Of a stretch of DNA of 64,000 nt, positions 33,751 through 45,212 are shown piece by piece (position 1 is the first letter of the stretch; the number at the start of each line of letters is the position of its first letter). The position numbers and the translations under genes are program-made. The stretch is from the NCBI RefSeq assembly GCF_001704415.2, contig NC_030836.1:29548001-29612000 (forward strand). Reading direction: 5' to 3'. The stretch is from Capra hircus (taxonomy: Eukaryota; Chordata; Mammalia; Artiodactyla; Bovidae). The notes below the pieces were generated by a model. The model did not search any database. It was not told the DNA's origin and saw only the letters and a program-made list of their open reading frames with translations.

Positions 33751-34380
33751 GGGTGTGTGTGTATACGAGGTATGGATGTGTGTGTGGTGTGTGTGTGTGT
33801 ATGTGGTATGGATGTGTGTGTGTAGTGTGTGTATGTGTGTACGTGGTGTGGATGTGTGTGTACGTGGTATGGATGTGTGTGTGTGGTGTGTGTGTGTACG
33901 TGGTATGGATGTGTGTGTAGTGGTATGGATGTGTGTGTGTGTGTGGTGTGTGTGTGTACATGGTATGGATGTGTGTGTGTGCGTGGTATGGATTTGTGTG
34001 TGTGGTGTGTGTGTGGTGTGTGTGTGTACGTGGTGTGGATGTGTGTGTAGTGGTATGGATGTGTGTGTGTGGTGTGTGTGTGTACATGGTATGGATGTGT
34101 GTGTAGTGGTATGGATGTGTGTGTGTGTGTGTGGTGTGCGTGTGTGCATGGTATGGATGTGTGTGTGTGCATGGTATGGATGTGTGTGTGTGCATGGTAT
34201 GGATGTGTGTGTGTGTGTGGTGTGTGTGTGTATGTGGTATGGATGTGTGTGTATGTGGTGTGTGTGTGTGTGTGCACGTGGTATGGATGTGTGTGTGTAC
34301 GTGGTATGGATGTGTGTGGTGTGTATGTGGTATGGATGTGTGTGTGTGTTTGTACGTGGTATGGCTGTGTGTGTGGTATG
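33751..34380 (+). repeat. TG-rich minisatellite with TGGTATGGATGTG core
   Basis: About twenty units, each ending in a TGGTATGGATGTG-type core and separated by variable (TG)n, are arranged head to tail. Unit lengths run from about 20 to 47 bases, and short and long units often alternate. The array begins exactly at the end of the BovB tail. It creates long open frames on both strands (His/Thr/Pro on one, Val/Cys/Met on the other). These reflect repeat codon structure and are not genes. Confidence 0.95.
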
Positions 34381-36114
34381 GGTGAGCAGGTGAGGTTGAC
34401 GACTCAGCCCTCTCAGCTCCTCTGGTTGTGTCTGCAGCAACAGGGCAGGGACTGCAGCCAGATCGCAGCTTTGTGCCCCTGGCACTGCAGGCACGTTGAC
34501 CCCAGGATGGCCAAGGGGCTGAGAATCCCTTCATATCCCATGAGAGTGGAGGGAACCCACCAGGTCTCCCGTGTGAACTGGAGAGACTCAAGTCAAGCCT
34601 GTCTGGGCGACAAACCCACCTCTGGGCACACGTGCGCAGCCTGACACCCCAGCCCTGGGTCCAGGCTGGGCCACTGCTGAGTGTTCCAACCACCTGTCCA
34701 GACACACTTTCACCATTTCCCTCCCCGCACGGCTGTTTCCATGCAGGGGAGGAATTTTGGCGCTGCAGTAATTTCCCTCTATTGTCTGGCACCCCTGCTT
34801 TCACATCAGAGAACTATAGGAAGAGAACCGTATTCTCCCAAGCAGATTTCAGCATTTAGGGGACAAATAAATCCACTCACGGCCCAGGCTTCCCCCACTT
34901 CCCTTACACCACTCACAACAATTCAGATAAACACCTTTTCAAATGGCGCTTCTCCTGTAATTTCACTTCCTTTAAAAACAGTGATGGGGTTATGTCTGCT
35001 GCCCTGAAATGTCTATCATGCGTTTATTTTATCCAGCTCAGTGCAAGGCAGCAATTAGCAAAGGGAACACTAATTAGGTTTTACAATGTAATATGTGTCC
35101 CCCTAAACTTAAGTCATAGCATTTTAAGCTCCTAACGATTGCAAGGTCACTCCTCTTTTCTTCATAATAGCAAGGATGCTAATAAGTGCATTTGGTATGC
35201 ATGGGGAGGCCCTTGTTTTCTCTTGGGGCTTATTAGCATTTATTGGGGACACTTTTCTTAATTTGTTGCTGAACTCATGCCCTAAACAGAACCAGTGAAC
35301 CAGTGAACTGAAAGGCTAAAATTTTAAACTCTAGAGGAATAGATCCTCTCTATAGCCTGGCTATCTGGGTTCTATGAGAAAGTCAACTTGTTTCCCCACC
35401 TGATTTCCAAGCTTCACATCCCTCTATGTCCAGTCATCTCAGCCAGCCAACCATCTCCCACCTGCAAATGTATTTCAACTTGTCCCTTCCTGCCAAGACA
35501 AATGTTATACTGCTAAACTATATGTTATAAATGCCTTAACATTCAGAGTTTCAGGTTTTGATCCTGTTGCCAGGATACTCTGGGTGCAGATACTGTTTCT
35601 AGAGTCAGTTTCTATTTCTTAGACTGGAAGCTCTCAGGAGGTGGAATGCAAACCCATGAGATAGTCTCTGGGCAGATTGAGCCCAGAGTCACACATAACT
35701 CAGTGCTCTGTGTGGGCTCTGGGCGCTGCTGCAGAGAATGAGGCGGTGGGCACGTCGATGCTGAGCTTCCAGCAGCCTCAGCAGAATTCTCCCCAGCGCA
35801 GCTGCAGGAAGACATGACAAAATGTATTTCCAGGGCTGACATGCCCAAACCATCACATCGAGGGCGACCTCAGAGGATGATGTGATTCTGAGAGACACTG
35901 ATGGGAATCAGCCTTCCTGTCTTCCTTCTAACAGAGTGAAAGGAAGTGATGAATGGAGGTTTATATATGCAAACTAGAGAAGGCTAGAGTTATCTTAATT
36001 TATTTCTTTGGTCAGTATTTATCCTCGTATAGGGATGTAGTGGGGAACAAAATAATCCAGGTGTGTTTTGTGCCTCTCGAGTCTATCTTGCAGTGTGAGG
36101 AGACCATGTTAGTG
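34381..36114. other. Unique non-coding sequence; candidate conserved block 35020-35290
   Basis: No gene or repeat is recognised. The block 35020-35290 has repeated TAAT/ATTAG motifs (GCAGCAATTAGCAAAG, CACTAATTAGG, ATGCTAATAAGTGC, CTTATTAGCATTTATTGG). The frames at 35612-35898 have no recognisable features. Confidence 0.4.
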
Positions 36115-36317
36115 GGAGTTGCTCAGTCGTATTCAACTCTTTGCAACCCCGTGGACTATAGCCTATCAGGCTCCTCTGTCCATGGGATTCTCCAGGCGAG
36201 AATACTGGAGTGGGTTGCCATTGCCTTCTCCAGGGAATCTTGCCGACCCAGGGATCAAACCCAGGTCTCCTGCATTGCAGGTGGATTCTTTACCTTCTGA
36301 GCCATCAGGGAAGCTCA
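36115..36317 (-). mobile_element. Bov-tA SINE
   Basis: Reverse orientation: GAGTTGCTCAGTCGTATTCA, the Bov-A body, ACCCAGGGATCAAACCCAGG, TCCTGCATTGCAGGTGGATT and GAGCCATCAGGGAAGCTC. No clean target duplication was seen. Confidence 0.94.
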
Positions 36318-37006
36318 CAGAGTGAGCTGCTAATTCCCCAATGTGTTCTTCATTTTTAATCACGTTAATTAAAATAAAAGAGTTATGAGGTGTCATCAAA
36401 GAAGATGGCCCGATCTACTCACTGGGTGTAGGGAGTTCTTTGAGGAAAGGGTATTTCAGCTGGACTCTGACAGATGAGTAGAAGTTATTAGATAAATGGG
36501 GCAGGGACAGAGAGCAGCGCACATGACGGTCCCAGGGCAGAAAGTGGCAAAGAGCCAACTGAGGCTGTCTGGTCAGGCTGGGTTTGCAGTGGGTGGGAGC
36601 TCTCTGCAGAACTTCATTTTTATCCTTGGCCAAGGATAGAATATACTGGGCCATTTTATCCTTGGCACCTTTAAAGCAGAAAGTGACATGATCACCACCA
36701 GCCCTGTCCTCCAATATTTTCTTGAGCAGCAATCAGATGAGCTCTTGAGCTGTCTAGGCACTAAGAGTGGGAGTTACAGAATCCTTCATAACATGCTCCA
36801 TCTTCTCTGGGAATCTACAGAGTGTAGGACTCCAAAGCTGTCTGTGAGGATCGAGAGGTTAGATGCACACACACACACACAGAGCTTTGAATGAGAACAG
36901 ATCAGCATGGCAATCTGTTCGAAGGAAGTAACTCCCAGGAACAGAGATTCCCAGCTACTGCAGCTTGTGATCATTCCTGGTGTTTCCATGATAGCTGCCC
37001 CCCAAC
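36318..37006. other. Unique non-coding sequence
   Basis: No gene is recognised. A short (CA)8 lies at about 36867-36882. The frames at 36415-36894 have no domain. Confidence 0.5.
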
Positions 37007-37276
37007 AAGGAGCATCCTTCTGTGGGAAGAAGAAAAAGAAAAGCTTCCACGGTGGCTCATATGGTAAAGAATCTGCCTACAGTGCAGCAGATCCAGGATC
37101 GATCCCTGGGTCGGGAAGGTCCCCTGGAGAAGGGAATGGCTACCCATTCCAGTATTCTTGCCTGGAGAATTCCATGGATAGAGGAGCCTGGTGGGCTACA
37201 GTCAAAGAGTCAGACACTACTGAGCGACCAGCACTAAGAAGGAGCATCTTTCTGGTGGGAAGAAGAAAAAGACAAG
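37007..37276 (+). mobile_element. Bov-tA SINE with an unusually long flanking duplication
   Basis: The element proper is 37044-37238: CTTCCACGGTGGCTCATATG head, GGATCGATCCCTGGGTCGGG linker, and a Bov-A body shortened near its end (ACAGTCAAAGAGTCAGACAC). It is bordered by 37007-37043 and 37239-37276. These share about 35 of 38 positions (both run from AAGGAGCATC to AAGAAGAAAAAG). Such duplications are usually under 20 bp. Confidence 0.93.
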
Positions 37277-38267
37277 CGGAGCAGGCTTGAGAGAACAGGT
37301 GGGAGGAAGGAAAGACCATCCAAAAAGCTTCCGAGAAGCGCTCAGAATCTTCCTGCTCTCCCTTTAAGAGGCCTGAATGTCAGATCCGGCAGGAGCAAGA
37401 TGAGTCCCGGGTCTCAGACGGAGCGAGGCTCTGAGTCCTGCCTCTCCTGGCTATTGAAAGCCCTTGTGAATAATGCGCCGGTCCTTCGCCTCTGGAGCAG
37501 GCTGGGGTCGAACCTTCATCCCATCCCTGCCCTGAACCTCCCTTTCATGGCTGTCCTGAGCCGGAGACAGAACTCATTGTGTCAGGAGCCTCAGTGACCA
37601 CACGGCCCAGCCACCCCCACTGGCAGACGCCTCAGACGCCTGGCGATAAACACTACTTTGTCACACACACTTAAAAATGACATCAAGAGAGAAACTGCAG
37701 TGGGTTGTGTCACCAGAGCAAATGGAACATTCTCATAGCCAGATAATGCAGAAATAAAGTGCGTTTGTAATAGACAACAAAAGGATTATACCCCATTCAT
37801 TTCAAAGCACCCTTCATTTCACTGAGGGATTACATTTCTCTTTACTTATCTTGCAAATGTTGTGTTTTTTTTTTTTTCTTTTTTCCTCATTCTTGTTTTC
37901 TCTGAAGAGCACACGCATGGCTTATGGCAAATATAAAATGTAGCTGGGTCTTTTCAAGGCAAGGCCTCTGTTCATCACAGAGACGTCATTCTCCAGGACA
38001 GCATGGAAGCTCTAATCCACTGCCAGGTGGCTGGATGGCTCAGCAACCAACACACAGCATCCCAGGCATCGCTGTCTCTTTGCTCATCTGCAAGGGGGAA
38101 AAGGAGCCCCGAGAGAGGGCAGCATCTCAGAGCAAAGCTGAGCCAGTCAGATGGCCTCTCTGAGTTCTTCCAACACTGGGCTTTGAGCCCCTGAGGCAGG
38201 CTTCGTGGCTGTCCTCTGAACACCCTCCACGTACCCATGGCTCTTGAAGAACCACTGACTGGCATGC
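37277..38267. other. Unique non-coding sequence
   Basis: No gene is recognised. A T-rich tract lies at 37866-37886. Overlapping frames at 37924-38265 have no recognisable features. Confidence 0.5.
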
Positions 38268-38397
38268 TTTTTTTTTTTTTTTTTTTTTTTGGTCTCTCTG
38301 TGCAGCATGTGGGATCCTAGTTCCTGGGCCAGAGATGGAACCCATGCCTCTGCATTGGAACCGTGAAGTCTTAACCACTGGACCGCCAGGGAAGTCT
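38268..38397 (-). mobile_element. CHR-type tRNA SINE with poly-A tail
   Basis: On the plus strand it starts with T23 (the reversed A-tail). Then come GGTCTCTCTGTGCAGCATGT, CCTAGTTCCTGGGCCAGAGA, CCTCTGCATTGGAACCGTGA and CCACTGGACCGCCAGGGAAG. A GGCATG-type repeat lies on both sides (38260s and 38405). The long homogeneous tail suggests a relatively recent insertion. Confidence 0.9.
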
Positions 38398-38814
38398 TGG
38401 GGACAGGCATGTGTTTTAAAGACTTCTGCTCTTTACTTGGAATGGAGTAAACCTCAAAACCTATGAAGCAGGCAGAGTAATGGGCATTCCCAGTGGATGA
38501 ACAATGGCACTGGTGTCTGAGAAAACTGTGGAATGTGCATGGAGCGTGGGGCCCACTGGTGGCTTCAGTGCCCCACCATCCAGGGTGTGGGGACTGTGTG
38601 GACTGACCAGGACTGTAACGCCATCCAGAGCTCTGACTCTGCCCTGACCCCCGGGGGAGCAGTGATGTGATCCGTGATCTCTAGCACTTGAGAATTCACT
38701 CTCACCATAGGGTTCATCTCTGTGACTCTGCCTCCCTAGTTATTATCCCAGCACACTATCCTGTGCTCCCGTTTCCTTCCCACATTTAGTACTTCCAGCA
38801 TTTAGTCCAATGCT
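38398..38814. other. Unique non-coding sequence
   Basis: Nothing recognisable is present in this stretch. Confidence 0.5.
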
Positions 38815-39047
38815 CTGCCCAGGGGTGGGCTTCCCTGCTGGCTCAGTGGTGAAGAATCTGCTTGCCAATGCAGGAGAGCTGGGTTCAATCCCTGGGTTGG
38901 GAAGATCCCTTGGAGGAGGAAATGGCAACCCACTCCAGTATTCCTGCCTGGAGAATCCCATGGACAGAGGAGCCTGGTGGGCTACAGTCCATGGGGTCAC
39001 AAAGAGTTGGACACAACTGAGTGACTCAACAACAGCTGCCCAGGGGT
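38815..39047 (+). mobile_element. Bov-tA SINE with a perfect 12 bp target duplication
   Basis: The element proper is 38827-39035, flanked by identical CTGCCCAGGGGT at 38815-38826 and 39036-39047. The head GGCTTCCCTGCTGGCTCAGT, the linker GGGTTCAATCCCTGGGTTGG and the full body ending GAGTTGGACACAACTGAGTG are all present. Confidence 0.97.
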
Positions 39048-40399
39048 ACTTGCATACACATCGCCGTGGCTTCTGTTTGCTTCTGGCTCTGTTCATTTGC
39101 TCCTCTAGGATTTTGCAGTCACGAGACCCCAGGGAAGGGGCTGCAGTGGGTAATCGTCCCTGAGTGCCTTTCTTGTGCTGAACTAACTGCCCACTCCTGG
39201 CAGCATGCTGTCTTGACCTCTTTCTTCCCAGCTCCTGCTCTTCCCTGCAACTTCTCAACATAAGAAAAGCATCTTACGAACATGAACTGCAAACACCTCC
39301 ATAACTAAAACCATCCCTTCATGCCACCGACCAGAGGAGTACAGGTGACCCCACTGGGAGGAGCAGCAATTTGGCCCCAGACCCACCAGGCTGAGGATGG
39401 AGCCTGACGGCTATTCTTCCCAGGCTGAGAGGAAACTCCAATATGAAAAGATCCGTCTTGGAAGGAGGCCGGCTCTGGATCACACAGCTCAGGGAGACCT
39501 CCCGTGAAGGTGTTCAAGGCCTCATGGAAAGTCAAATCATATTTTAGAAAACAAAAAAAAGATGAATGTGCAGTTCAACTGGATGCCAGCATGGTCTGCC
39601 ATGAGGATCAGATCTCTTGTCTTTCACCTGTCAAACTCCTAACTAACCCCACCTCACTGCCAATGGGAGGGAGAGTGAACCCCTGCCTCCACGGAGAGTC
39701 AAATTCACAGCCTCCCCCCGTCAGTGTATAACAGGACCATCAGGATATTTTTATTTCTCCTCTCTCTGTGTTGTACAATGCCACATCAAAAATACATTTG
39801 CAGTGAAGCTTATTTTCTGAAGATGGATAATTTGGTTAAATCTCTTCCACTTTGATTTCATCTCCAGTTTCAGATGAGCAGCCATACAACGTGCAGCAGC
39901 AAAAGCCCATTTTATTCTCATGAAAAAGAATTTAATGACCCTCTGATATAAAATTGATCCTCTGATAAGATGGCACTTTGGGCTACTTTGACAGAAACAT
40001 TAAACTAAGTGAGTCTGCACATATCCACTGATGTATGGCAGCTCGAGTTGCAGCTGGGATTAGGGGGGGCATGTAACTTTGCCTCTGCTGGGGCAGGGGG
40101 AGTAGATGCCTGGGTTGTCCAAGCCCATGAAACACCATCGAGTCACTGACTTCCTGCAGCATCAGGGTGGTCATCACAAGGACCACAGCTCATACAGGCT
40201 GGGGAGTTTGAAGAGCTGCCCTGCAGACTCAAGCATTCCGTCTCTGGCAATCTCAGGTTGTTTGCCCCGGTTCTGTTTTCAGATGCTATTCCCTCCTCTC
40301 TCATGGAAATTTGAAGGTAAAGATTTAGCATCAAAGTCATCAGTAAGGAGAATAAGGGAAAGTAACAGTGAAATACTGCTTTGTATCAATTAGGTAAGC
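39048..40399. other. Unique non-coding sequence
   Basis: No gene or confident repeat is seen. Frames on both strands at 39305-39731 and 39983-40393 have no recognisable domains. Confidence 0.5.
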
Positions 40400-41231
40400 A
40401 AGAATTAGAAAAGTGGAGAATACCAAGGTTAGTGGACATGGGGGTGAACCTCCAGAACTAGTGGGAAGAATATAAACTGATCAATTATTTTAGAACACAT
40501 CTGGCAGTATTTAATACAATTATACACCCTAAGGCCCAGACATTTGGTCTGGGGATATGAATGCCAGAATTCTCAAGCAGGCTCATGGGAGCAGGGAATG
40601 GAATTAGAAGCAACCCAAAGATCCATCAAGGGCTTCCCTGGTGGTTCAGATGGTAAAGCCTCTGACTGCAGTGTAGGAGACCCGGGTTTGATCCCTGGGT
40701 TGGGAAAATCCCTTGAACAAGGGCATGGCAACCCACTCCAGTATTCTTGCCTGGAGAATCCCACGGACAGAGGAGCCTGACAGGCTACAGTCCATAGGGT
40801 CACAAAGAGTCGGACACGACGGAGCGACTCACACTTCCCTTTTTCAAAGATCCATCAAAAGGGAATGGATAAGTGAAACTTTGCAAATGCATCAGTTAGA
40901 GACAAAAACTGGGTAAATATTAACAATATGAACAGTTCTTAAATGTAGAGTTGGATGGAAGAAGAAACAGAATTATGTGTGTGGTACAATGTCATTTAAG
41001 TAAATTAACACCATTCACATAGAAAATGCTGCTTATTTACATACATATTAAAAGACATGTATCAAACATAGAAGAGTTACCTAGGGTAGAGAAGGGAAAC
41101 AGGAGTAAGGACCAGGGATAATGGTAAAATAATATAGAAAACAGCATTCTTCTTAGAAGGGTGACAATGACCGTTAGGTAAGAAATATAACCAACCAACA
41201 TTTCTTCAGCTTATATTCAATTAAAAAAAGT
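40400..41231 (+). mobile_element. Old L1M 3' region, split by a SINE
   Basis: Ordered, diverged L1M landmarks: GGGAAGAATATAAACTGATC, CACATCTGGCAGTATTTAAT, CACCCTAAGGCCCAGACATT, GAAGCAACCCAAAGATCCAT; after the SINE, GGGAATGGATAAGTGAAAC, TGGTACAATGTCATTTAAG and an end near CTTATATTCAATTAAAAAAA. No reading frame remains. Confidence 0.72.
40616..40858 (+). mobile_element. Bov-tA SINE in L1M, perfect 14 bp target duplication
   Basis: The element proper is 40630-40844, flanked by identical CAAAGATCCATCAA at 40616-40629 and 40845-40858. That string is part of the L1M motif, which proves insertion into it. The head GGCTTCCCTGGTGGTTCAGA and the complete body ending GTCGGACACGACGGAGCGAC are present. 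CpG retention suggests a younger copy. Confidence 0.97.
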
Positions 41232-42024
41232 AGCTTGCTAACTTAGAGCATGGGTAGAGAATGTACATTCCAACATAGACACTGATTCTGATGATGACAA
41301 CCCAGGCTCCCTTTTCCAATGGTCCACTGAACCTACTTATCTTGTACAATCAGTAAGGATGCTGTTAGACAAGGGGATTCAAAAGTAGGTGGATATTCTG
41401 GGTTTCCTGTGACTAGAGGTAGTTAAGGCTAACAGAAAGCAGAAGGTCAATTAGACTCAGTTACAAAGTAACTGACCCATAAGGATGGAATGTTCTTCTC
41501 TCTTGTAAAATGGAGATGTTCTATGTATAAGATTCCGATTTGGGAAGTGCATTGACTTTTTGACTTGGGTATAATGGTCATTTGGAGAGGTTGATCAGAA
41601 CAAGATATGGTCTGAATTCTTTATAGTCTTTCACTCTGTGGAGATGTGAAGATAGCTAAGAAGAAGTAATGGAGGTCATCAAAGTCATTTGCACTTATAA
41701 AATGTGACCCGGCAAACCATTAAACACAAAATCTCTGACAATAGCAGTTTTAAAAAAAAAAGTGCCATGTACCCTAACTGACAAAGGAAAGGAAAGGAAG
41801 GAGGTGAAAGTTGGATGTGAACTCTGATAAGCTCCCTGCTGCTGGAATTATAATGGTGCCTACTTTTCTCCTTCCACCTAAGCAATCTGTAAGTAAGTAG
41901 AGGAAGATAAATGTTCTTCAAAGCTGGAGAACCTCTCGACCTCTGGAAAGCTATGATCCTTGGGATGTCTGGCATGTCTGCCCGGGTGAATCCTAGGGAT
42001 CAAGTTTGGGAAGCAGTTGTAGTG
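41232..42024. other. Unique non-coding sequence
   Basis: No gene or recognised repeat. It is AT-rich with a GGAAAGGAAAGGAAGGAGG purine tract near 41787. Confidence 0.5.
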
Positions 42025-42227
42025 AAAGGTGGTTGTTGTTTAGTTGCTAAGTCACGTCCGCCTCTTTGCGACCCCACTAGGCTCCTCTGTCCATGGGATT
42101 TCCCAGGCAAGAATACTGGAGTGGGTTGCCATTTCCTTCTTCAGGGATCTTCCCGACCCAGGGATCAAACCCAGGTCTCCTGTACTTGCAGGCAGATTCT
42201 TTACTGCTGAATCACCAGGGGAGCTCC
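42025..42227 (-). mobile_element. Bov-tA SINE
   Basis: Reverse orientation: TTGTTTAGTTGCTAAGTCAC, a Bov-A body lacking about 12 bases after GCGACCCC, GACCCAGGGATCAAACCCAG, CTTTACTGCTGAATCACCAG and GGGAGCTCC. Confidence 0.93.
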
Positions 42228-43892
42228 ATACTGAAATGTGCCATCAAACAAAAGGACTGACTAGGGAGGCTGATGATGCCTAAGGCTGGCAAAAGAACTG
42301 TTCCTGAAGTTCTGTAATGTTTGAACACATCATTTAGTTCAAAAGCAATCCCAAAACCTGGCCCAAAATGTGTCATGGGGGCGGAGTGGTTGAGCTTTAC
42401 ACATTAGAATAGGAAAACAACACCAGTAGAGGCCCCGGAAGAAATCCTAGACCTGTAGCATCTTCTTACACTCTTTCCTGGAGCTCACATCTCCTTCTAC
42501 AAATCCCAAACTGCCCTTCAATTAAGCAAATTTGCTGGGAGGGAGGGAAGCAGCAATGAGTCTATTAATTGCTTGGGGGTTGGTGTTTTGTAAAAGGAGG
42601 AGTCAGTTGATAGATCATTTTCTCTGCTCTTCAAACAAGTGTTTTATGCAGTGGAGACACACTGAGGAGTCAAGGAGCTGCACACAACTGGGTCTATTCC
42701 CAGGTGTGAAAACACACGGCTCTGTTGTATCTAGTTTATACCAAGCACATAGTTTAACACCAGAACATTAAACTCTCAGTCACCGATCACTTACACTCTT
42801 CGAAACATAGACCCCTTCATCACCCATGATCAAGGAGAAAGTGGATTCCACTGGGGTTTAGAACTAGTTCTAAACCAGAGTTCTGGTGTGCAAGAAACGC
42901 AGAGAAGCATAGGAATAGAAATGACAAAAAAAGAAATACTGCAAGTCTGTTGATGGCAACCCAATAGGAAAGCATATTCATTTGCCAATAACACACACCC
43001 ACTCCCTTTCCTCTGTTAAGGGTTAAGGAAAAAAGTAATTAAACAATGATTTCCTTATAAGTGCTGGACTTCTGAGGCCTGTTTTCTCTGTTGGAAAAAA
43101 AAAATAGATTTAAGATAATGGTCCTATTCTCCCCAGAATAAATTAAGCTCAGAGATAAAGAATTCCATTACTAACGCCTTTCAGCAAAGCCCAGGCATCC
43201 TTTAAAGTCAAACTTTAAAGTATAATGTGCCGTGATCTTGTTGAAATCTTTCCTGTAATGATATTTAAGTGATGGGCAAGGGTATCAATGGTTCAGGCAA
43301 AGTATTGATTGTGTATCTTCAGGGCTGTTGAGCTCTTCTAGAGTATTCTGTTGGAAGGAATGCACTGTACTTATTTAAAGACATTTTCAAAATAGTTGCA
43401 AGTGAAGTCAAGTAGCTGCTTTTTCTTGGAAACTATAAAAGAAAGAGGGCCAGTTAGGACTGAAGGAGAGAGAAGAAAGGGACATGGAGAAGACTCAGGT
43501 AGAAATCAATGCAAAGACCGAAATATGGAACCAACAGCTAGGTCCTGGGACATCAGCTCAAATCAATCCATGGTACCTGCTTCAAGTTACAGATTCTTTT
43601 TAATGTTCAGTTCTCATCATTTTCCTTTTCTGTGGGAAAAAAATGACCAAGAAGTCGTCTTCATCCTTGTGGCAAGAAGCTGTCCACTTTCCCTTGGGGA
43701 GCACGGGGCTTCTTGAAGAGGAGACAGCTAGCTGCAAGTCTGAAAAATCTGCACAGTCTCAGCAAATCCAGCCGCATTCTCTCGGGAAGGGAATGCGGAG
43801 AGCCACAAGGCACTCAGGGCCAAGTCCATCAGCAGTGAAATAGGACATTGGCTGGTGAGAGAACGGGTGACTGCTTGGAACAGTTATGAACT
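42228..43892. other. Unique non-coding sequence
   Basis: No gene or confident repeat. The frames at 42532-42771, 43396-43716 and 43643-43843 have no recognisable product. Confidence 0.5.
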
Positions 43893-44094
43893 TGGGGGAA
43901 CCTCGGCTGTGTCCAACTCTTGCAACCACATGGACCGTAGCCCGCCAGAATCCTCTGTCCATGGGATTTCCCAGGCAAGAATACTGGAGTGGGTTGCCAT
44001 CTCCTTCTCCAAGGATGTTCCTAACCCAGGGCTTGAACCCAGGTCTCCTGCATTGCAGGTGGATTCTTTACCGACTAAGCGACAAGGGAAGCCT
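43893..44094 (-). mobile_element. Bov-tA SINE
   Basis: Reverse orientation: CTCGGCTGTGTCCAACTCTT, the Bov-A body, CAGGGCTTGAACCCAGGTCT, TTTACCGACTAAGCGACAAG. It is truncated at the outer end, with no clean target duplication. Confidence 0.92.
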
Positions 44095-44777
44095 GTAGGG
44101 AATCTCTCCTAGGGCTAAAGGCCCTTGATACCCTCAGTGATCATCTGAATCATGGCCCTATTTAGGTTACAACTTGGATGTCCAAAGTCATCATATACAA
44201 TGCTAACAAACTGATGACTAGCCCCAAGCATAGATTTGCCGATCCGACTCATCTCCCCTACATGACTGTAAGCTTCTATTTGTTTTAATTGGAGTATAAT
44301 TGCCTTACAGTGTTGTATTAATTTCTTCTATAAACTTGTTGAGGGTGAAGACTGAAAAAGTTCTTTTCTCACCCGATAGTCTCAATAAAATATATGCATC
44401 TTGAGGGTGTCCAGTGCAAATCTTTCAATAATTGGTTGTCCTCCTTGAAGCAAAGAAACAACCAATGAATTTGCCTAGCACTGAGGCCATCATGGAGTTC
44501 ACAGCGGCAGAGACCTCAGCTGGTTGCCAAGTGGCTCTCAAGACACCCCCCACTGCAATGTGAAATCTTCCAAGAGCATTTGAGCAGAGCGTCTGAAGCC
44601 CCATTCTTTTCTTCCACAGGACAGTGAATAAACACAGCCCCAGTGCCCAGCACTCTGGGGTCCACCGAGCACATCCTGACTCTCAGGTATCACCCTTCAG
44701 TGAGGAACACTCACCAAGCCTTGGTCTGATGGTGTTGCCACTGTGGAGCATGGAGTGTGCACAGGGCTTTGTGGTCA
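44095..44777. other. Mostly unique; small L1 trace
   Basis: A short L1 3' trace in reverse (TTTGTTTTAATTGGAGTATA, TTGCCTTACAGTGTTGTATT) lies at about 44280-44335. The remainder shows no gene or repeat. Confidence 0.5.
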
Positions 44778-44980
44778 TTGTGTTAGTCATTCTGTCATGT
44801 CTGACTCTTTGCAACCCCATGGATTATAGCCCACCAGGCTCCTCTGTCCATGGAATTCTCCAGGCAAGAATACTGGAGTGAATAGCCATTCCTTTCTCCA
44901 GAGGATCTTCCCAACCCAGGGATCTAACCAAGGTCTCTTGCATTGCAGGCAGTTTCTATACCGTCTGAGCCATTTGGGAC
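44778..44980 (-). mobile_element. Bov-tA SINE
   Basis: Reverse orientation: GTGTTAGTCATTCTGTCATG, the Bov-A body, CCCAGGGATCTAACCAAGGT, TATACCGTCTGAGCCATTTG. It faces the next SINE head to head. Confidence 0.93.
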
Positions 44981-44985
44981 CACTT

Positions 44986-45212
44986 AAAGTTGCCACTTCC
45001 CTGGTGGCTCAGACAGTAGAAGTGTCTGCCTACAAAGTAGGAGACCCAGGTTCAATCCCTGGGTCAGGAAGATCCTCTGGAGAAGGAAATGGCAACCCAC
45101 TCCAGTATTCTTGCCTGGAAAATACCATGGATGGAGGAGCCTGGCAGGCTACAGTCCGTGGGGTTGCAAAGAGTCGGACACGACTGAGCAACTTCATAAC
45201 CAAAGTTGCCAC
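44986..45212 (+). mobile_element. Bov-tA SINE with a perfect 11 bp target duplication
   Basis: The element proper is 44997-45201, flanked by identical AAAGTTGCCAC at 44986-44996 and 45202-45212. It is a full copy: TTCCCTGGTGGCTCAGACAG to GTCGGACACGACTGAGCAAC. It lies a few bases from an oppositely oriented copy. Confidence 0.97.

Noticed and set aside
33751..34380. Regularly spaced direct repeats, considered as a CRISPR array
   Set aside because: The spacers are low-complexity TG, the host is a mammal and no cas genes exist. It is a minisatellite.
33755..34393. 212-codon plus-strand frame with repeating Met-Asp-Val-Cys-like units
   Set aside because: Same minisatellite artefact. The amino acid repeat simply follows the TGGTATGGATGTG unit.
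33542..34804. 420-codon open frame on the minus strand, rich in His, Thr and Pro
   Set aside because: It is the reverse reading of the TG minisatellite plus part of BovB. Parallel long frames exist on both strands and in other frames, as expected for a short-period repeat without stops.
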